Source: RYN-230 sp963829725 (GTDB lineage Bacteria; Actinomycetota; Actinomycetes; Streptosporangiales; Streptosporangiaceae). Taken from it: a stretch of DNA of 64,000 bases. The stretch spans positions 434,001 through 498,000 of the forward strand of contig CAWHJW010000010.1 of the NCBI GenBank assembly GCA_963829725.1, written 5' to 3'. The translations under genes and the position numbers were made by a program. Positions within the stretch are counted from its first letter, which is position 1; each line of letters starts with the position of its first letter. Shown here piece by piece: positions 52,241-59,883 of the stretch. The notes under the pieces are model-generated. The model was not told the DNA's origin, searched no databases, and was given only the letters and a program-made list of their open reading frames with translations.

Positions 52241-52657
52241 TCACCAGCCGTAGATCCGGGCCGGGAGTTCCTGGACGGGCTCCTGGTCCGGGCCAGGATA
52301 GGTGACCATCACCACCATGCCGTCCGGGTCATGCCCCTCCACCGCGACCACCCCGGCCATCCGGCGGGTGTCCCGGTAGGCGGACCGCTCCCGGAGCACC
52401 CGCTCGCACCGGCCAAGGTCCTCCTCCCCCGCCGCGGTCCAGGTCACGTACTGCAGGCCGACCCCGCCCAGCGGGTGCGCCGCATTGGCGCCCATGGCGC
52501 GGAGGATCAGCTGCGCCCCGCCCGGGCTGGTGAGCAGCGCGGCGGTCGGGCTCTCATCGGTGACCTCCAGCCCGAGCACGTCGCGGTAGAAGCTGACCGA
52601 GCGGCCGAGCTGCTGCACGAACATGACGGCGGAGCCGATCCGGGTAACGGTCGTCAT
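52241..52657 (-). CDS. VOC-family (glyoxalase/bleomycin-resistance-like) protein
   Basis: This 138-residue protein of paired beta-alpha-beta-beta-beta modules carries GSAVMFVQQLGRSVSFYRDV and LGLEVTDESPTAALLTSPGG. The second half ends in AGVVAVEGHDPDGMVVMVTY, supplying the usual metal-ligand positions. Such proteins act as metal-dependent lyases, dioxygenases or antibiotic binders; nothing specifies which. It is divergent from the aldo/keto reductase, with 77 bases between starts. Confidence 0.85.
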   Translation of the reverse strand: MTTVTRIGSAVMFVQQLGRSVSFYRDVLGLEVTDESPTAALLTSPGGAQLILRAMGANAAHPLGGVGLQYVTWTAAGEEDLGRCERVLRERSAYRDTRRMAGVVAVEGHDPDGMVVMVTYPGPDQEPVQELPARIYGW

Positions 52658-52734
52658 CTGCTGACCTTCCTCTGCGCACGGCGGGCGGGCCGGCGCGGCC
52701 CGGCACCAAGTCTGGCGCGCCGTAGGGTCGGGGG

Positions 52735-53760
52735 ATGGACTATCGCACTCTGGGGCGCAGCGGCTGCGCCGTGTCCAGCCTGTGCCTGGGCACCATGACG
52801 TTCGGCGCGGAGACTGACGAGGCGGGCGCGCACCGCCAGCTGGACCGGTTCACCGAGGCTGGCGGCACGTTCATCGATACCGCCGACGTGTACGGCCAGG
52901 GCGCGTCCGAGGAGATCATCGGCCGCTGGCTGGCGGCCCGGCCGGCCGGCGTCACCGAGCCCGTGGTGCTGGCCACCAAGGGACGGTTCCCGCTGGACAG
53001 CGACCCGAACGGCGCCGGGCTGTCGGCGCGCCACCTGACCCGGGCGCTGGACGCGTCGCTGCGCCGCCTGGGGGTGGACGCCGTGGACCTGTACCAGGTG
53101 CACGCGTTCGACCCGTGCACCCCGCTGGAGGAGACGCTGCGCACCCTGGACGGCTTCGTCCGGGCAGGCCGGATCCGCTACTACGGGCTGTCCAACTTCA
53201 CCGGGTGGCAGCTCACTAAGGCCGTGTGGCTGGCCCGCGAGCTCGGCCTGGCCGGCCCGGTCACCCTCCAGCCGCAGTACAGCCTGCTGGCCCGGGAGAT
53301 CGAGTGGGAGATCGCGCCCGCCGCGGTGGACGCGGGCCTCGGGCTGCTGCCGTGGAGCCCGCTCGGCGGCGGCTGGCTGTCCGGCAAGTACCGGCGGGAC
53401 CAGCGGCCATCCGGGGCGACCCGGCTGGGCGAGGACCCGGGCCGCGGCATGGAGGCGTATGACCGCCGGGGCACGGACCGCACCTGGCGGGTCATCGCCG
53501 CTGTCCAGCAGGTCGCCTCCGACCGCGGCGTGTCCATGGCCGAGGTGGCACTGGCCTGGGTGAACGCCCGCCCGGGCGTCACCGCCACCATCCTCGGGGC
53601 GCGCACCGCGGAGCAGCTGGAGGTCAACCTGCGCGCCGCGGGCCTGCGGCTGTCCGCCGCGGAGACCGCCGCGCTGGACGCGGCCAGCGACCCGCAGCCG
53701 CCCGACTACCCGTACGGCGAGCTGGGAGTGGCGCAGCGCGACCGCCGGCTCGGCGGCTGA
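52735..53760 (+). CDS. Aldo/keto reductase
   Basis: This 341-residue TIM-barrel NADPH oxidoreductase starts at ATG 52735 after GGTCGGGGG. It contains MDYRTLGRSGCAVSSLCLGT, the catalytic Asp/Tyr region FIDTADVYGQGASEEIIGRW, the Lys strand VVLATKGRF, DLYQVHAFDP and the cofactor segment TILGARTAEQLEVNLRA. It reduces aldehydes or ketones. Neighbours (VOC, OsmC) suggest a general detoxification context. Confidence 0.93.
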   Translation: MDYRTLGRSGCAVSSLCLGTMTFGAETDEAGAHRQLDRFTEAGGTFIDTADVYGQGASEEIIGRWLAARPAGVTEPVVLATKGRFPLDSDPNGAGLSARHLTRALDASLRRLGVDAVDLYQVHAFDPCTPLEETLRTLDGFVRAGRIRYYGLSNFTGWQLTKAVWLARELGLAGPVTLQPQYSLLAREIEWEIAPAAVDAGLGLLPWSPLGGGWLSGKYRRDQRPSGATRLGEDPGRGMEAYDRRGTDRTWRVIAAVQQVASDRGVSMAEVALAWVNARPGVTATILGARTAEQLEVNLRAAGLRLSAAETAALDAASDPQPPDYPYGELGVAQRDRRLGG

Positions 53761-53791
53761 CCCCGCCGCGGTCAGGCGGCCAGTCACCCGC

Positions 53792-54223
53792 TCACGCCGG
53801 GTCAATACGGGTGCGGACCGGGGTACCGAGCTCCACGGTGCGTCCGACCGTGCACAGCCGGTCGTGCGAGCGGAGCACCGCGTCCGGCAGCACCGCGCGG
53901 GCGGCGTCCCCGGGCGGCCCGTCCGGGAAGGCAATCCGGAACGTGACCTTGATGCCGGTCAGGTGGTTGCCGTCCGCGTCGCGCACCTTCTCGCCCCCGA
54001 CGGTCACGGTGAACGACTCCGGCTCGGCCCGCCGGGAGGTCAGGATGTCCACATCGATCGCGGTGCAGCCGCCGATCGCGGCGAGCAGCAGCTCGGTCGG
54101 GGTGAAGGCCGCGTCGTCGCCGCGGCCCACGGTGATCCGCCCGCCCCGCCCGTTGACCGCGGCATGCCTGCCGGGTGCCGTCCGCTCGATGGTCACCGCC
54201 CGCTGCGCAGAACCAGTCGCCAT
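53792..54223 (-). CDS. OsmC/Ohr-family peroxide-detoxifying protein
   Basis: ATG 54223, with AAGGGG upstream, gives 143 residues. The two conserved cysteines lie in AAIGGCTAIDVDIL and HDRLCTVGRTV. FTPTELLLAAIGG and TFRIAFPDG are typical of OsmC-like peroxidases, which reduce organic hydroperoxides with thiols. It is convergent with the aldo/keto reductase gene. Confidence 0.9.
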   Translation of the reverse strand: MATGSAQRAVTIERTAPGRHAAVNGRGGRITVGRGDDAAFTPTELLLAAIGGCTAIDVDILTSRRAEPESFTVTVGGEKVRDADGNHLTGIKVTFRIAFPDGPPGDAARAVLPDAVLRSHDRLCTVGRTVELGTPVRTRIDPA

Positions 54224-54529
54224 GCCCCTTACCCTGCCAGACCGCCGCTCCCCCGCGGATCCCGGCCGCCGGACTACATGACAGCGACAGCCATCCATAC
54301 AGGCTGGCTAGCCGGGCGGGCAGACAGGGACGCGTCAGCGGAAGGTCGAGGCGCCCTGGGATTCAGCGCCGAGCCAGATGTGCGCTCAGGTCCTATTCAC
54401 CCGGGCCCGGAGCCCATCGAGGAAGTTGCTGGCGGTATCGAGTGCGTGCGGGCCGGCAGCCCGCACGCAGAGCCGACTGCCGCCTGGCTGTCACACAGCT
54501 AGTTCGCCCATTTCCTGTATTACATGCTG
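54224..54529. other. Intergenic region upstream of osmC-like gene
   Basis: About 300 bases with no gene-like frame. It should contain the promoter of the leftward OsmC-like gene and the downstream end of the mini-GntR gene. I see no clear hairpin or operator. Confidence 0.45.
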
Positions 54530-54775
54530 TCAAATCTGGGGCTTGCCCGGCGGGAGAGGGTCGGCTGCGAATGCACCCTTCCCGGACACGATCACGGCCC
54601 AGCCTTCCCTGGCCAGGAAGCGGTATGCCTGCCGCACGGTGCCCCGGGACACGCCAAGCTCCTGCATGATCGTTGCCTCTGACGGCAGGCGCTGCCCTGG
54701 CTCCGCGATCTGGCCAGCTATCCAGGCGGCTACCTGCCGCCACAGCGGGACGGCCGAATCAGGGTTGACGATCAT
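54530..54775 (-). CDS. Mini GntR: stand-alone winged-helix regulator of 81 residues
   Basis: ATG 54775 begins MIVNPDSAVPLWRQVAAWIA; the winged helix continues with GQRLPSEATIMQELGVSRGT and RQAYRFLAREGWAVIVSGKG, then stops without an effector domain. Such short GntR proteins occur in actinobacteria and their plasmids, KorSA of pSAM2 being a longer relative by regulatory style. The double palindrome at 54835-54852, 60 bases upstream, fits autoregulation. No mobile-element genes adjoin it. Confidence 0.82.
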   Translation of the reverse strand: MIVNPDSAVPLWRQVAAWIAGQIAEPGQRLPSEATIMQELGVSRGTVRQAYRFLAREGWAVIVSGKGAFAADPLPPGKPQI

Positions 54776-54834
54776 GAAACATGACTCTAAGCAGGCAGTA
54801 TTAGCCCAGGTTAACTCGGTACAGTCTGACCTAG

Positions 54835-54852
54835 GTATAGACAGGTCTATAC
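54835..54852. promoter_or_regulatory. Double GntR operator upstream of the mini GntR gene
   Basis: GTATAGACAGGTCTATAC is a perfect inverted repeat with 8-bp arms and a 2-base spacer. Each arm separately fits the HutC/GntR half-operator pattern GT-N-TA-N-AC. It lies 60 bases upstream of the mini GntR start in an unusually A/T-rich patch, where a promoter for that gene is expected. Confidence 0.65.
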
Positions 54853-55012
54853 GGGTTGGCCTAACCTTCTCCTGGCTTGAGTCAAGGGAGGGACCGTCGC
54901 CCGCCACGGTCGGGTGCGGCCTGGTCAGCGGGCAGAGCAGCGCGGCGAAGGCGCGCTGGTCCGCGTCGGTGGCGTGCTGCTGGCCGCGGCGGAACACGAC
55001 CCTGGGTCCCGG

Positions 55013-55462
55013 TCAGCCGCCCTGCGGGGGCTCCAGGACAAACACGGGTATCTCGCGCGAGGTCTTCTTCTGGTATTCGGCGTACGGCGGGTAGGCTGCG
55101 ACCGCGCGCTCCCACCACTCCGCGCGCTCCGGCCCGGTCACCTCGCGGGCGATCATCTCCTGCTTGCGGGCACCGTCCTGCAGGTCCACCCGGGGGTCGG
55201 CGCGGAAGTTGTAATACCAGAACGGATGGGTCGGCGCGCCACCCTGCGAGGCCACCGAGGCGTACCGGCCCCCGTGCTCGACCCGCATCAGGGGCGTCTT
55301 GCGCACCTTGCCGCTGCGTGCCCCGCGGCTGGTGATGATGACGACCGGCAGGCCGGTGTCGAGCAGCGTGTTCCCCTGCTCCCCGCCGGTCTTCTCGTAC
55401 AACTCGACCTGGTCACGAACCCATTGCTGCGGGCTCGGCTCGTACTGTCCCTCAATAGGCAT
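55013..55462 (-). CDS. F420/deazaflavin-dependent nitroreductase-family protein (Ddn-like)
   Basis: ATG 55462 gives 149 residues beginning MPIEGQYEPSPQQWVRDQVE. The split beta-barrel core has LPVVIITSRGARSGKVRKTP and GGRYASVASQGGAPTHPFWY, followed by VDLQDGARKQEMIAREV. This is the Ddn family, which binds F420 and reduces quinones or nitroaromatics in mycobacteria and relatives. The downstream mini GntR gene, about 240 bases away on the same strand, could regulate it. Confidence 0.9.
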   Translation of the reverse strand: MPIEGQYEPSPQQWVRDQVELYEKTGGEQGNTLLDTGLPVVIITSRGARSGKVRKTPLMRVEHGGRYASVASQGGAPTHPFWYYNFRADPRVDLQDGARKQEMIAREVTGPERAEWWERAVAAYPPYAEYQKKTSREIPVFVLEPPQGG

Positions 55463-55581
55463 ACCGTTAGTCAACACCGTTGGCCGGCCGAGGTGCAGGC
55501 GCCCCCGGGCCGGACGGCCAGCCCGTGCCGGGCCGGCCGGCGATACCCCTGGCGCCGGCGAGAGGGTGCGGGGACGCCGTC

Positions 55582-56172
55582 ATGAAGCCAGCCGGGCGTC
55601 GCCTTATCGCCGAGATCCAGGCGGAACTGTCCCGCGTGGTCCGCTACGACGACGAGTCCATCGTGCACGAGAAGTGGGTCAGGCAGCGCTACGACTGCGG
55701 CTGCGTCCCGAGCCTGGCGCCCGCGCGCCGGGCCACCGTGGAGACGGCGTGGCACGAGGCCGGCCACGCGGTCGCCGCGCTGGCGGTCGGGGCCCGGTTC
55801 AGCTCGGCCAGCATCCATCACGGCCGGTCGTCCGAGGGCCGGGTGCACGGCATCAGCGACACCGGGGACCTGGACTTCGTGGTGGACGCGGCCGGCCAGG
55901 TGGCCCAGCGGCTGCGGACCTGGACCATGCTGGAGCGCGACGAGGACCTGCGCGCCTGGCTGCCCACGTGGCACAGCGACGGCGGCGACGCGCGCCGGTT
56001 CCGGGCGGCGATCGAGGCCCGTCTCGGCGGCAACGAGGTCGCGGCGTGGCGGCACAGCGAGGAGGTGCTGACCCCGTTGCGGCTGCAGATCCGCCAGGTG
56101 GCCAGGGCGCTGCTGGTGCACCCGCGATTCCTCCCGTACGAAGTGGTCGCGGCGGTCGCCGCCCTCCGCTGA
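55582..56172 (+). CDS. HEAGH-motif protein, M41 peptidase-like
   Basis: ATG 55582 gives 196 residues. ATVETAWHEAGHAVAALAVG near residue 60 matches the HExxH zinc-peptidase motif in its FtsH/M41 form (HEAGH), and SIHHGRSSEGRVHG recalls the following strand. There is no AAA module or membrane helix, and the rest matches nothing I know. It may be a small free-standing metallopeptidase or a domain recruited for another use. Confidence 0.78.
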   Translation: MKPAGRRLIAEIQAELSRVVRYDDESIVHEKWVRQRYDCGCVPSLAPARRATVETAWHEAGHAVAALAVGARFSSASIHHGRSSEGRVHGISDTGDLDFVVDAAGQVAQRLRTWTMLERDEDLRAWLPTWHSDGGDARRFRAAIEARLGGNEVAAWRHSEEVLTPLRLQIRQVARALLVHPRFLPYEVVAAVAALR

Positions 56173-56231
56173 GCACCGGGTCACCGCGCTGGCGGAGCCG
56201 CCGGGCGGCAAAGAGCCGTGAAACGCCGCAC

Positions 56232-56272
56232 GCCGGCAGCTTTCCGGGGCGGACTCCCGGAAAGCTGCCGGC
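56232..56272. terminator. Bidirectional hairpin terminator
   Basis: GCCGGCAGCTTTCCGGG (56232-56248) pairs perfectly with 56256-56272 around a 7-base loop. It stands between the stop of the HEAGH gene (56172) and the stop of the convergent CBS-BON gene (56292), so it can serve both. Confidence 0.85.
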
Positions 56273-56291
56273 GAGGCAGCACGGTGGCTGG

Positions 56292-57212
56292 TCAGCCGGT
56301 GCTGGTGGCCGGCTCGACCCGGTCCAGCACGTCGACCACGCCATCGATATCCCAGGTGAGCCGCACGCCCACGGGGACCAGGTCACTCTGCTCACCGGGC
56401 CCGGCCTGGCCGGCCAGCGTCACGACGCCGTTGTGCACCAGCGCCGTCACGGTGTCCGGGTCGGCCAGCAGCACCTGGTTCAGCATCTCGCGGACCTCCC
56501 GGGCGATGTCCTCGTCCGGCCGCAGGAAGACGCTGAGCAGGTCACACCGGCTCACGATGCCGATCAGCGTGCCGTCCGGGTCCACGACGGGCAGCCGCTT
56601 GAGGTGATGGCTGTTCATCAGCCGGGCGGCCGCGGGCAGCGTCGCGTCGGGGTGGATGGTGATGGCCGGGGAGGTCATCAGCTCGGCCGCGGTGCGCCCC
56701 CAGTGCTTCTTCTCGACGTTGCGGAAGTGCAGCAGGCCGCCGGGGTGCGCCTGCGCGTGCGCCTCCCGCTCCCGCTTGTCCTGGACGGCCAGCAGGTCAG
56801 CCTCGGAGACGATGCCGGCCACGTGCCGCCCCATGGTCAGCACCGGGACCGCGCTCACCCGGTGCTCGGCCATCAGCGTGGCGATCTCCTTGAACGGCGT
56901 GATCCGGTCAACCGTCACGACCTTCGTGGTCATGACGTCGCGCACCCGGTGGTGCCAGCGCCCATGGTGCGGCTTTCCGGGCCCGCGCGGCGCGGCGTGG
57001 ACCTTCCCGTTCCGGCCAGCCTCCCCGGTCGGCAGCGACGCAGCAGGCTGCCCCCAGGCGCCTGATCTGGCCGTGTGCTCCTGAGTGTGGTCCTCGACGC
57101 TGTCCAGCGCCCGGGCCACATCGGCCCACATGGCCCGTCCATGCAGCGACTCGTAGTAGGCGGCGCCAAGGTGGCGGAGCATGGCGTCGAGGTAAATGTC
57201 ACGCCTTGTCAT
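56292..57212 (-). CDS. CBS-pair plus BON domain protein
   Basis: ATG 57212 gives 306 residues. An N-terminal region of about 85 residues (IYLDAMLRHLGAAYYESLHG) precedes two CBS domains (VRDVMTTKVVTVDRITPFKE to AVPVLTMGRHVAGIVSEADL, and AAELMTSPAITIHPDATLPA to LIGIVSRCDLL) and a C-terminal BON domain (VREMLNQVLLADPDTVTALV, GVVTLAGQA). CBS pairs sense adenine nucleotides; BON domains bind lipids or proteins. Similar proteins accompany universal stress proteins in dormancy and hypoxia regulons, and one lies next door. Confidence 0.9.
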   Translation of the reverse strand: MTRRDIYLDAMLRHLGAAYYESLHGRAMWADVARALDSVEDHTQEHTARSGAWGQPAASLPTGEAGRNGKVHAAPRGPGKPHHGRWHHRVRDVMTTKVVTVDRITPFKEIATLMAEHRVSAVPVLTMGRHVAGIVSEADLLAVQDKREREAHAQAHPGGLLHFRNVEKKHWGRTAAELMTSPAITIHPDATLPAAARLMNSHHLKRLPVVDPDGTLIGIVSRCDLLSVFLRPDEDIAREVREMLNQVLLADPDTVTALVHNGVVTLAGQAGPGEQSDLVPVGVRLTWDIDGVVDVLDRVEPATSTG

Positions 57213-57356
57213 GTCTGCTGCCCTCACTCTCCGGCCGGCAGCCGGACTACTGACATAATCCCGGCACATTCAGTGTCCCCCCGCGGACCCCCCCTTGATC
57301 ATGGCTAGATGTCCTGGTCAGCCGGGACCTCGGTCACAGATCTCCGGGCCCGGCTC

Positions 57357-57794
57357 TCAGGGCACCACGGTGACCGGCCAGCGGCTGGCCCGGACCAGGT
57401 GGACGGCGAGCGAGCCGACGAACCGGTGCCCGGCCTTGGTCGAGGCACCGACGATCACGGCGTCGGCCCGGACCTCATCGGCCAGCCGGACGATCTCAGC
57501 GAATGGGTTCCCGGAGCGCTCGACGAACTCGGCCCGGATCCCGAGCCGGGCCCGCTGGGCCTCGACCGACTGCCGCAGGTCGGCCGCGACCTCGTCGTGG
57601 GCCTCCTGCATGGACACGGCCACGCCGGCGCCGATCCCGGCCACGGCGGTCAGCGGGCGGACATACAGGCAGATGAGCCGGGCCCGCTCGCGGCGCGCCA
57701 TCCCGGCCGCGTAAGCGCCCGCCCGCAGCGAGGTGTCGGAGCCGTCCACCGCCACCAGCAGCACGGAAGGCCCGTCCCAATTCGTATCGCTCAC
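57357..57794 (-). CDS. Universal stress protein (UspA domain)
   Basis: GTG 57794 starts VSDTNWDGPSVLLVAVDGSD, giving 145 residues with one UspA domain. The ATP-loop region near the C terminus reads ADAVIVGASTKAGHRFVGSL, a variant of the classic G-x2-G-x9-G-S loop, so nucleotide binding is uncertain. It is divergent from the LigD-polymerase gene by only 34 bases and follows the CBS-BON gene on the same strand. Confidence 0.9.
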   Translation of the reverse strand: MSDTNWDGPSVLLVAVDGSDTSLRAGAYAAGMARRERARLICLYVRPLTAVAGIGAGVAVSMQEAHDEVAADLRQSVEAQRARLGIRAEFVERSGNPFAEIVRLADEVRADAVIVGASTKAGHRFVGSLAVHLVRASRWPVTVVP

Positions 57795-57828
57795 CAGGTA
57801 ACCGTACCGAGCATGGCAGGGTGAGCTC

Positions 57829-58779
57829 ATGGGCGCCGAGGAGGTGCGAGACGGGGTCTCGCTGACGAACCTGGACCAGCCCCTGTTCGACGAGGCCGGG
57901 GCGGACAAGCGCGACCTGGTGGACTACCTGGACGCCGCCCGGGAGCACCTGCTGCCGGAACTCCGCGGCCGGCCGCTGTCAGTGATCCGGGTACTGCGCG
58001 GCCAGCCGCCGTTCATGCAGAAGAACGTGCCGAAGTACACGCCGCCCTGGGTGCGGACAGTCACCCTGTGGGCGGAAAGCTCCCGGCGCCGGGTGTCCTA
58101 CGCGCTGTGTGATGACCGCCGGACGCTGCTGTGGTTCGGCAACCAGCGCGCGGTGGAGTACCACCCGGCGCTCACCCCGGCCGGGCAGGAGGACCACCCG
58201 GGCTTCCTGATCCTGGACATCGACCCGCCGCCGGGCGCGGGCTTCGACCTGGCGGTGCGAGCCGCCCGGCTCGTCCGCCAGGTCCTGGCCGGGTCCGGAC
58301 TGGAGTCCGTGGTGAAGACCAGCGGCGCCAAGGGGGTGCACGTCTTCGCGCCGGTCGGGCAGGCCAGCGCCGAGGAGGCGGCCGCCGCGACCCGGGCGGT
58401 GGCGGCGCGCGCGGAGCGGCTCGACCCGGGCCTGGCGACCACCGCGTTCATCCGGGACGACCGTGAGGGGAAGGTCTTCCTCGACTCCACCCGCGCGGGC
58501 GGCGCGACGGTGGTGGCCGCGTTCAGCCCGCGGGTGCGGCCCGGTGCACCGGTGTCCTGGCCGGTGCGCTGGGAGGACCTGGACGACGTCCGCCCGGCCG
58601 ACTTCACCCTGCACACCGCCGTCCGGCTGCTGCCGCAGGCCGGGCCGTGGACGGCCGGGCTGCGCCCGCAGCGCCTGGACCCGGGGCTGGTCGCCGAGGG
58701 CCGCACCATCCCGGTCGCCCGGGTGCAGGCCATGCACGAGGGCAAGCGCCGCGCCCGCGCCCGCCGCCAGGAGGGGTAG
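57829..58779 (+). CDS. Stand-alone LigD-type primase-polymerase
   Basis: ATG 57829, with AGGGTGA upstream, gives 316 residues that are only the LigD polymerase domain: VSLTNLDQPLFDEAGADKRD, QKNVPKYTPPWVRTVTLWAE, the metal site Asp130/Asp132 in LILDIDPP, and VVKTSGAKGVHVFAPV. Such enzymes fill or prime DNA ends, often with ribonucleotides. It is the second such polymerase in the window and differs from the PE-POL protein at 45 kb. No ku or ligase gene is adjacent. Confidence 0.92.
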   Translation: MGAEEVRDGVSLTNLDQPLFDEAGADKRDLVDYLDAAREHLLPELRGRPLSVIRVLRGQPPFMQKNVPKYTPPWVRTVTLWAESSRRRVSYALCDDRRTLLWFGNQRAVEYHPALTPAGQEDHPGFLILDIDPPPGAGFDLAVRAARLVRQVLAGSGLESVVKTSGAKGVHVFAPVGQASAEEAAAATRAVAARAERLDPGLATTAFIRDDREGKVFLDSTRAGGATVVAAFSPRVRPGAPVSWPVRWEDLDDVRPADFTLHTAVRLLPQAGPWTAGLRPQRLDPGLVAEGRTIPVARVQAMHEGKRRARARRQEG

Positions 58780-58817
58780 CCGGCCGGGCGGGCAGCCGGC
58801 CGGGCGGGTAATGGCGT

Positions 58818-58857
58818 CCGGCCGGAACGTGCCGCCCCCGGGGCACATTCCGGCCGG
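58818..58857. terminator. Hairpin terminator between convergent genes
   Basis: CCGGCCGGAACGTGCC (58818-58833) pairs with 58842-58857 at all but one position around an 8-base loop. It lies between the ends of the polymerase gene (58779) and the DUF1707 gene (58893). Just before it, GCCGGCCGGGCGGG is tandemly duplicated near 58780-58811. Confidence 0.75.
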
Positions 58858-58892
58858 TGAGTGCAGCCAGTGAGTACTGGCCGGCTGGGCGG

Positions 58893-59390
58893 CTAGCGAC
58901 GGTGGCGGCGGCTCCAGCGCACCCAGATGAAGACAAGCAGCGCGATCCACAGCCAGGGCAGCCCGAACCAGCCACCCGGCCAGAACAGCACCCACGGCGA
59001 GCCCCAGTGCACCAGCACCCGCCAGGTGAGCATCACCAGCAGGACGGCGAGCACCACCGGGAGCACCCGCCGCCGCGGCCGGGTGCCGGCCGGCCCGGCC
59101 GGCACCGGGGCGCTGCCCGCGGCCCGCGCCCCCCCGGCCGGCTTGGGCGGCGGACCCGCGTCCGGCAGGTCGGCCAGCAGCCCGTCCAGGTCGGCCCGGG
59201 TCTTCGCGCTCATCGCCCGGCCCAGCCGCTCATCAAGTTCAGCCTGGTCGAGCCGTCCGTCCCCGTAGTGCTGGGCCAGCCGGTCGGCCACGGCGTTGCG
59301 TTCGGCGTCGGAAACCCGCAGGTGGGCGGTGGCATCGGCGTAGCGGGCCCGGCGGCGCGCGTCGGATCCCCGCATCCACGGCGTGGTCAT
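58893..59390 (-). CDS. DUF1707 membrane protein
   Basis: This 165-residue protein has an N-terminal DUF1707 domain, LRVSDAERNAVADRLAQHYG, DGRLDQAELDERLGRAMSAK and TRADLDGLLADLP. A Pro/Ala linker and two membrane helices (VLPVVLAVLLVMLTW and PWLWIALLVFIWV) follow. DUF1707 is common in actinobacterial envelope and stress proteins. It is directly downstream of the PspC gene, 18 bases apart, and they form an operon. Confidence 0.9.
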   Translation of the reverse strand: MTTPWMRGSDARRRARYADATAHLRVSDAERNAVADRLAQHYGDGRLDQAELDERLGRAMSAKTRADLDGLLADLPDAGPPPKPAGGARAAGSAPVPAGPAGTRPRRRVLPVVLAVLLVMLTWRVLVHWGSPWVLFWPGGWFGLPWLWIALLVFIWVRWSRRHRR

Positions 59391-59408
59391 CGGAATCTGG
59401 CCCCCATC

Positions 59409-59729
59409 TCAGCGCTGCCGCGCGGCGAACCAGTCGCCCGCGATGGACTGCTCGCTGCCTTCCTCCGGGATCAGCAGCCAGCACGCCAGGTAGATGGGCA
59501 CGGCGGCACCGCCGAGGAAGGCGAGCACAGCGAACACGATGCGCACCACCGTAGCGTCCACGCCCAGGTAGTCGGCGAGGCCGGCGGCCACGCCGGCCAG
59601 CATGCGGCCGTGCCGTGGGCGGGATAGCGGATGGTCGGGCGCCGGCGGGGGCGGGACATGCTGGCCGCCTCCCCCGGGCTGGTACTGGGTCTGGTCGTCG
59701 GTTCCTGGGTTATTCATCGTGGCGTTCAT
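59409..59729 (-). CDS. PspC-domain membrane protein
   Basis: ATG 59729 (an ATG at 59717 is also possible) gives about 106 residues. A Pro/Gln-rich cytoplasmic start leads into a PspC domain, RPRHGRMLAGVAAGLADYLG and VDATVVRIVFAVLAFLGGAA, with VPIYLACWLLIPEE. PspC proteins sense or counter membrane stress. It is divergent from a histidine kinase that itself begins with a PspC domain, which suggests one stimulus and shared control from the region between them. Confidence 0.9.
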   Translation of the reverse strand: MNATMNNPGTDDQTQYQPGGGGQHVPPPPAPDHPLSRPRHGRMLAGVAAGLADYLGVDATVVRIVFAVLAFLGGAAVPIYLACWLLIPEEGSEQSIAGDWFAARQR

Positions 59730-59785
59730 GGTTCCAGCGTGCGCCCCGGCCACCCGCCGGGACTATCGGGAACGCCCCGGATCCG

Positions 59786-59837
59786 ACCCTGAGAAACCCG
59801 GGCCCCCACCCTGAGAAAGCCGCCCTGGGGATCAGGG
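59786..59837. promoter_or_regulatory. Repeated CCCTGA motifs between the PspC genes
   Basis: ACCCTGAGAAA occurs at 59786-59796 and 59808-59818, 22 bases apart, which is two helical turns. An inverted core TCAGGG follows at 59832-59837. The array lies in the 154 bases between the divergent pspC-like gene and the PspC-kinase gene. It is a good candidate for the binding site of the LuxR-type regulator encoded at 61353. Confidence 0.55.
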
Positions 59838-59883
59838 ACTTCCCGGATGGCGGGGGCGGCCGGATTGGCGGGATGATGGGGGC

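Noticed and set aside
45199..58779. A complete non-homologous end-joining operon
   Set aside because: Only phosphoesterase and polymerase domains are present; no ku gene and no ATP-dependent ligase domain are visible in the window.
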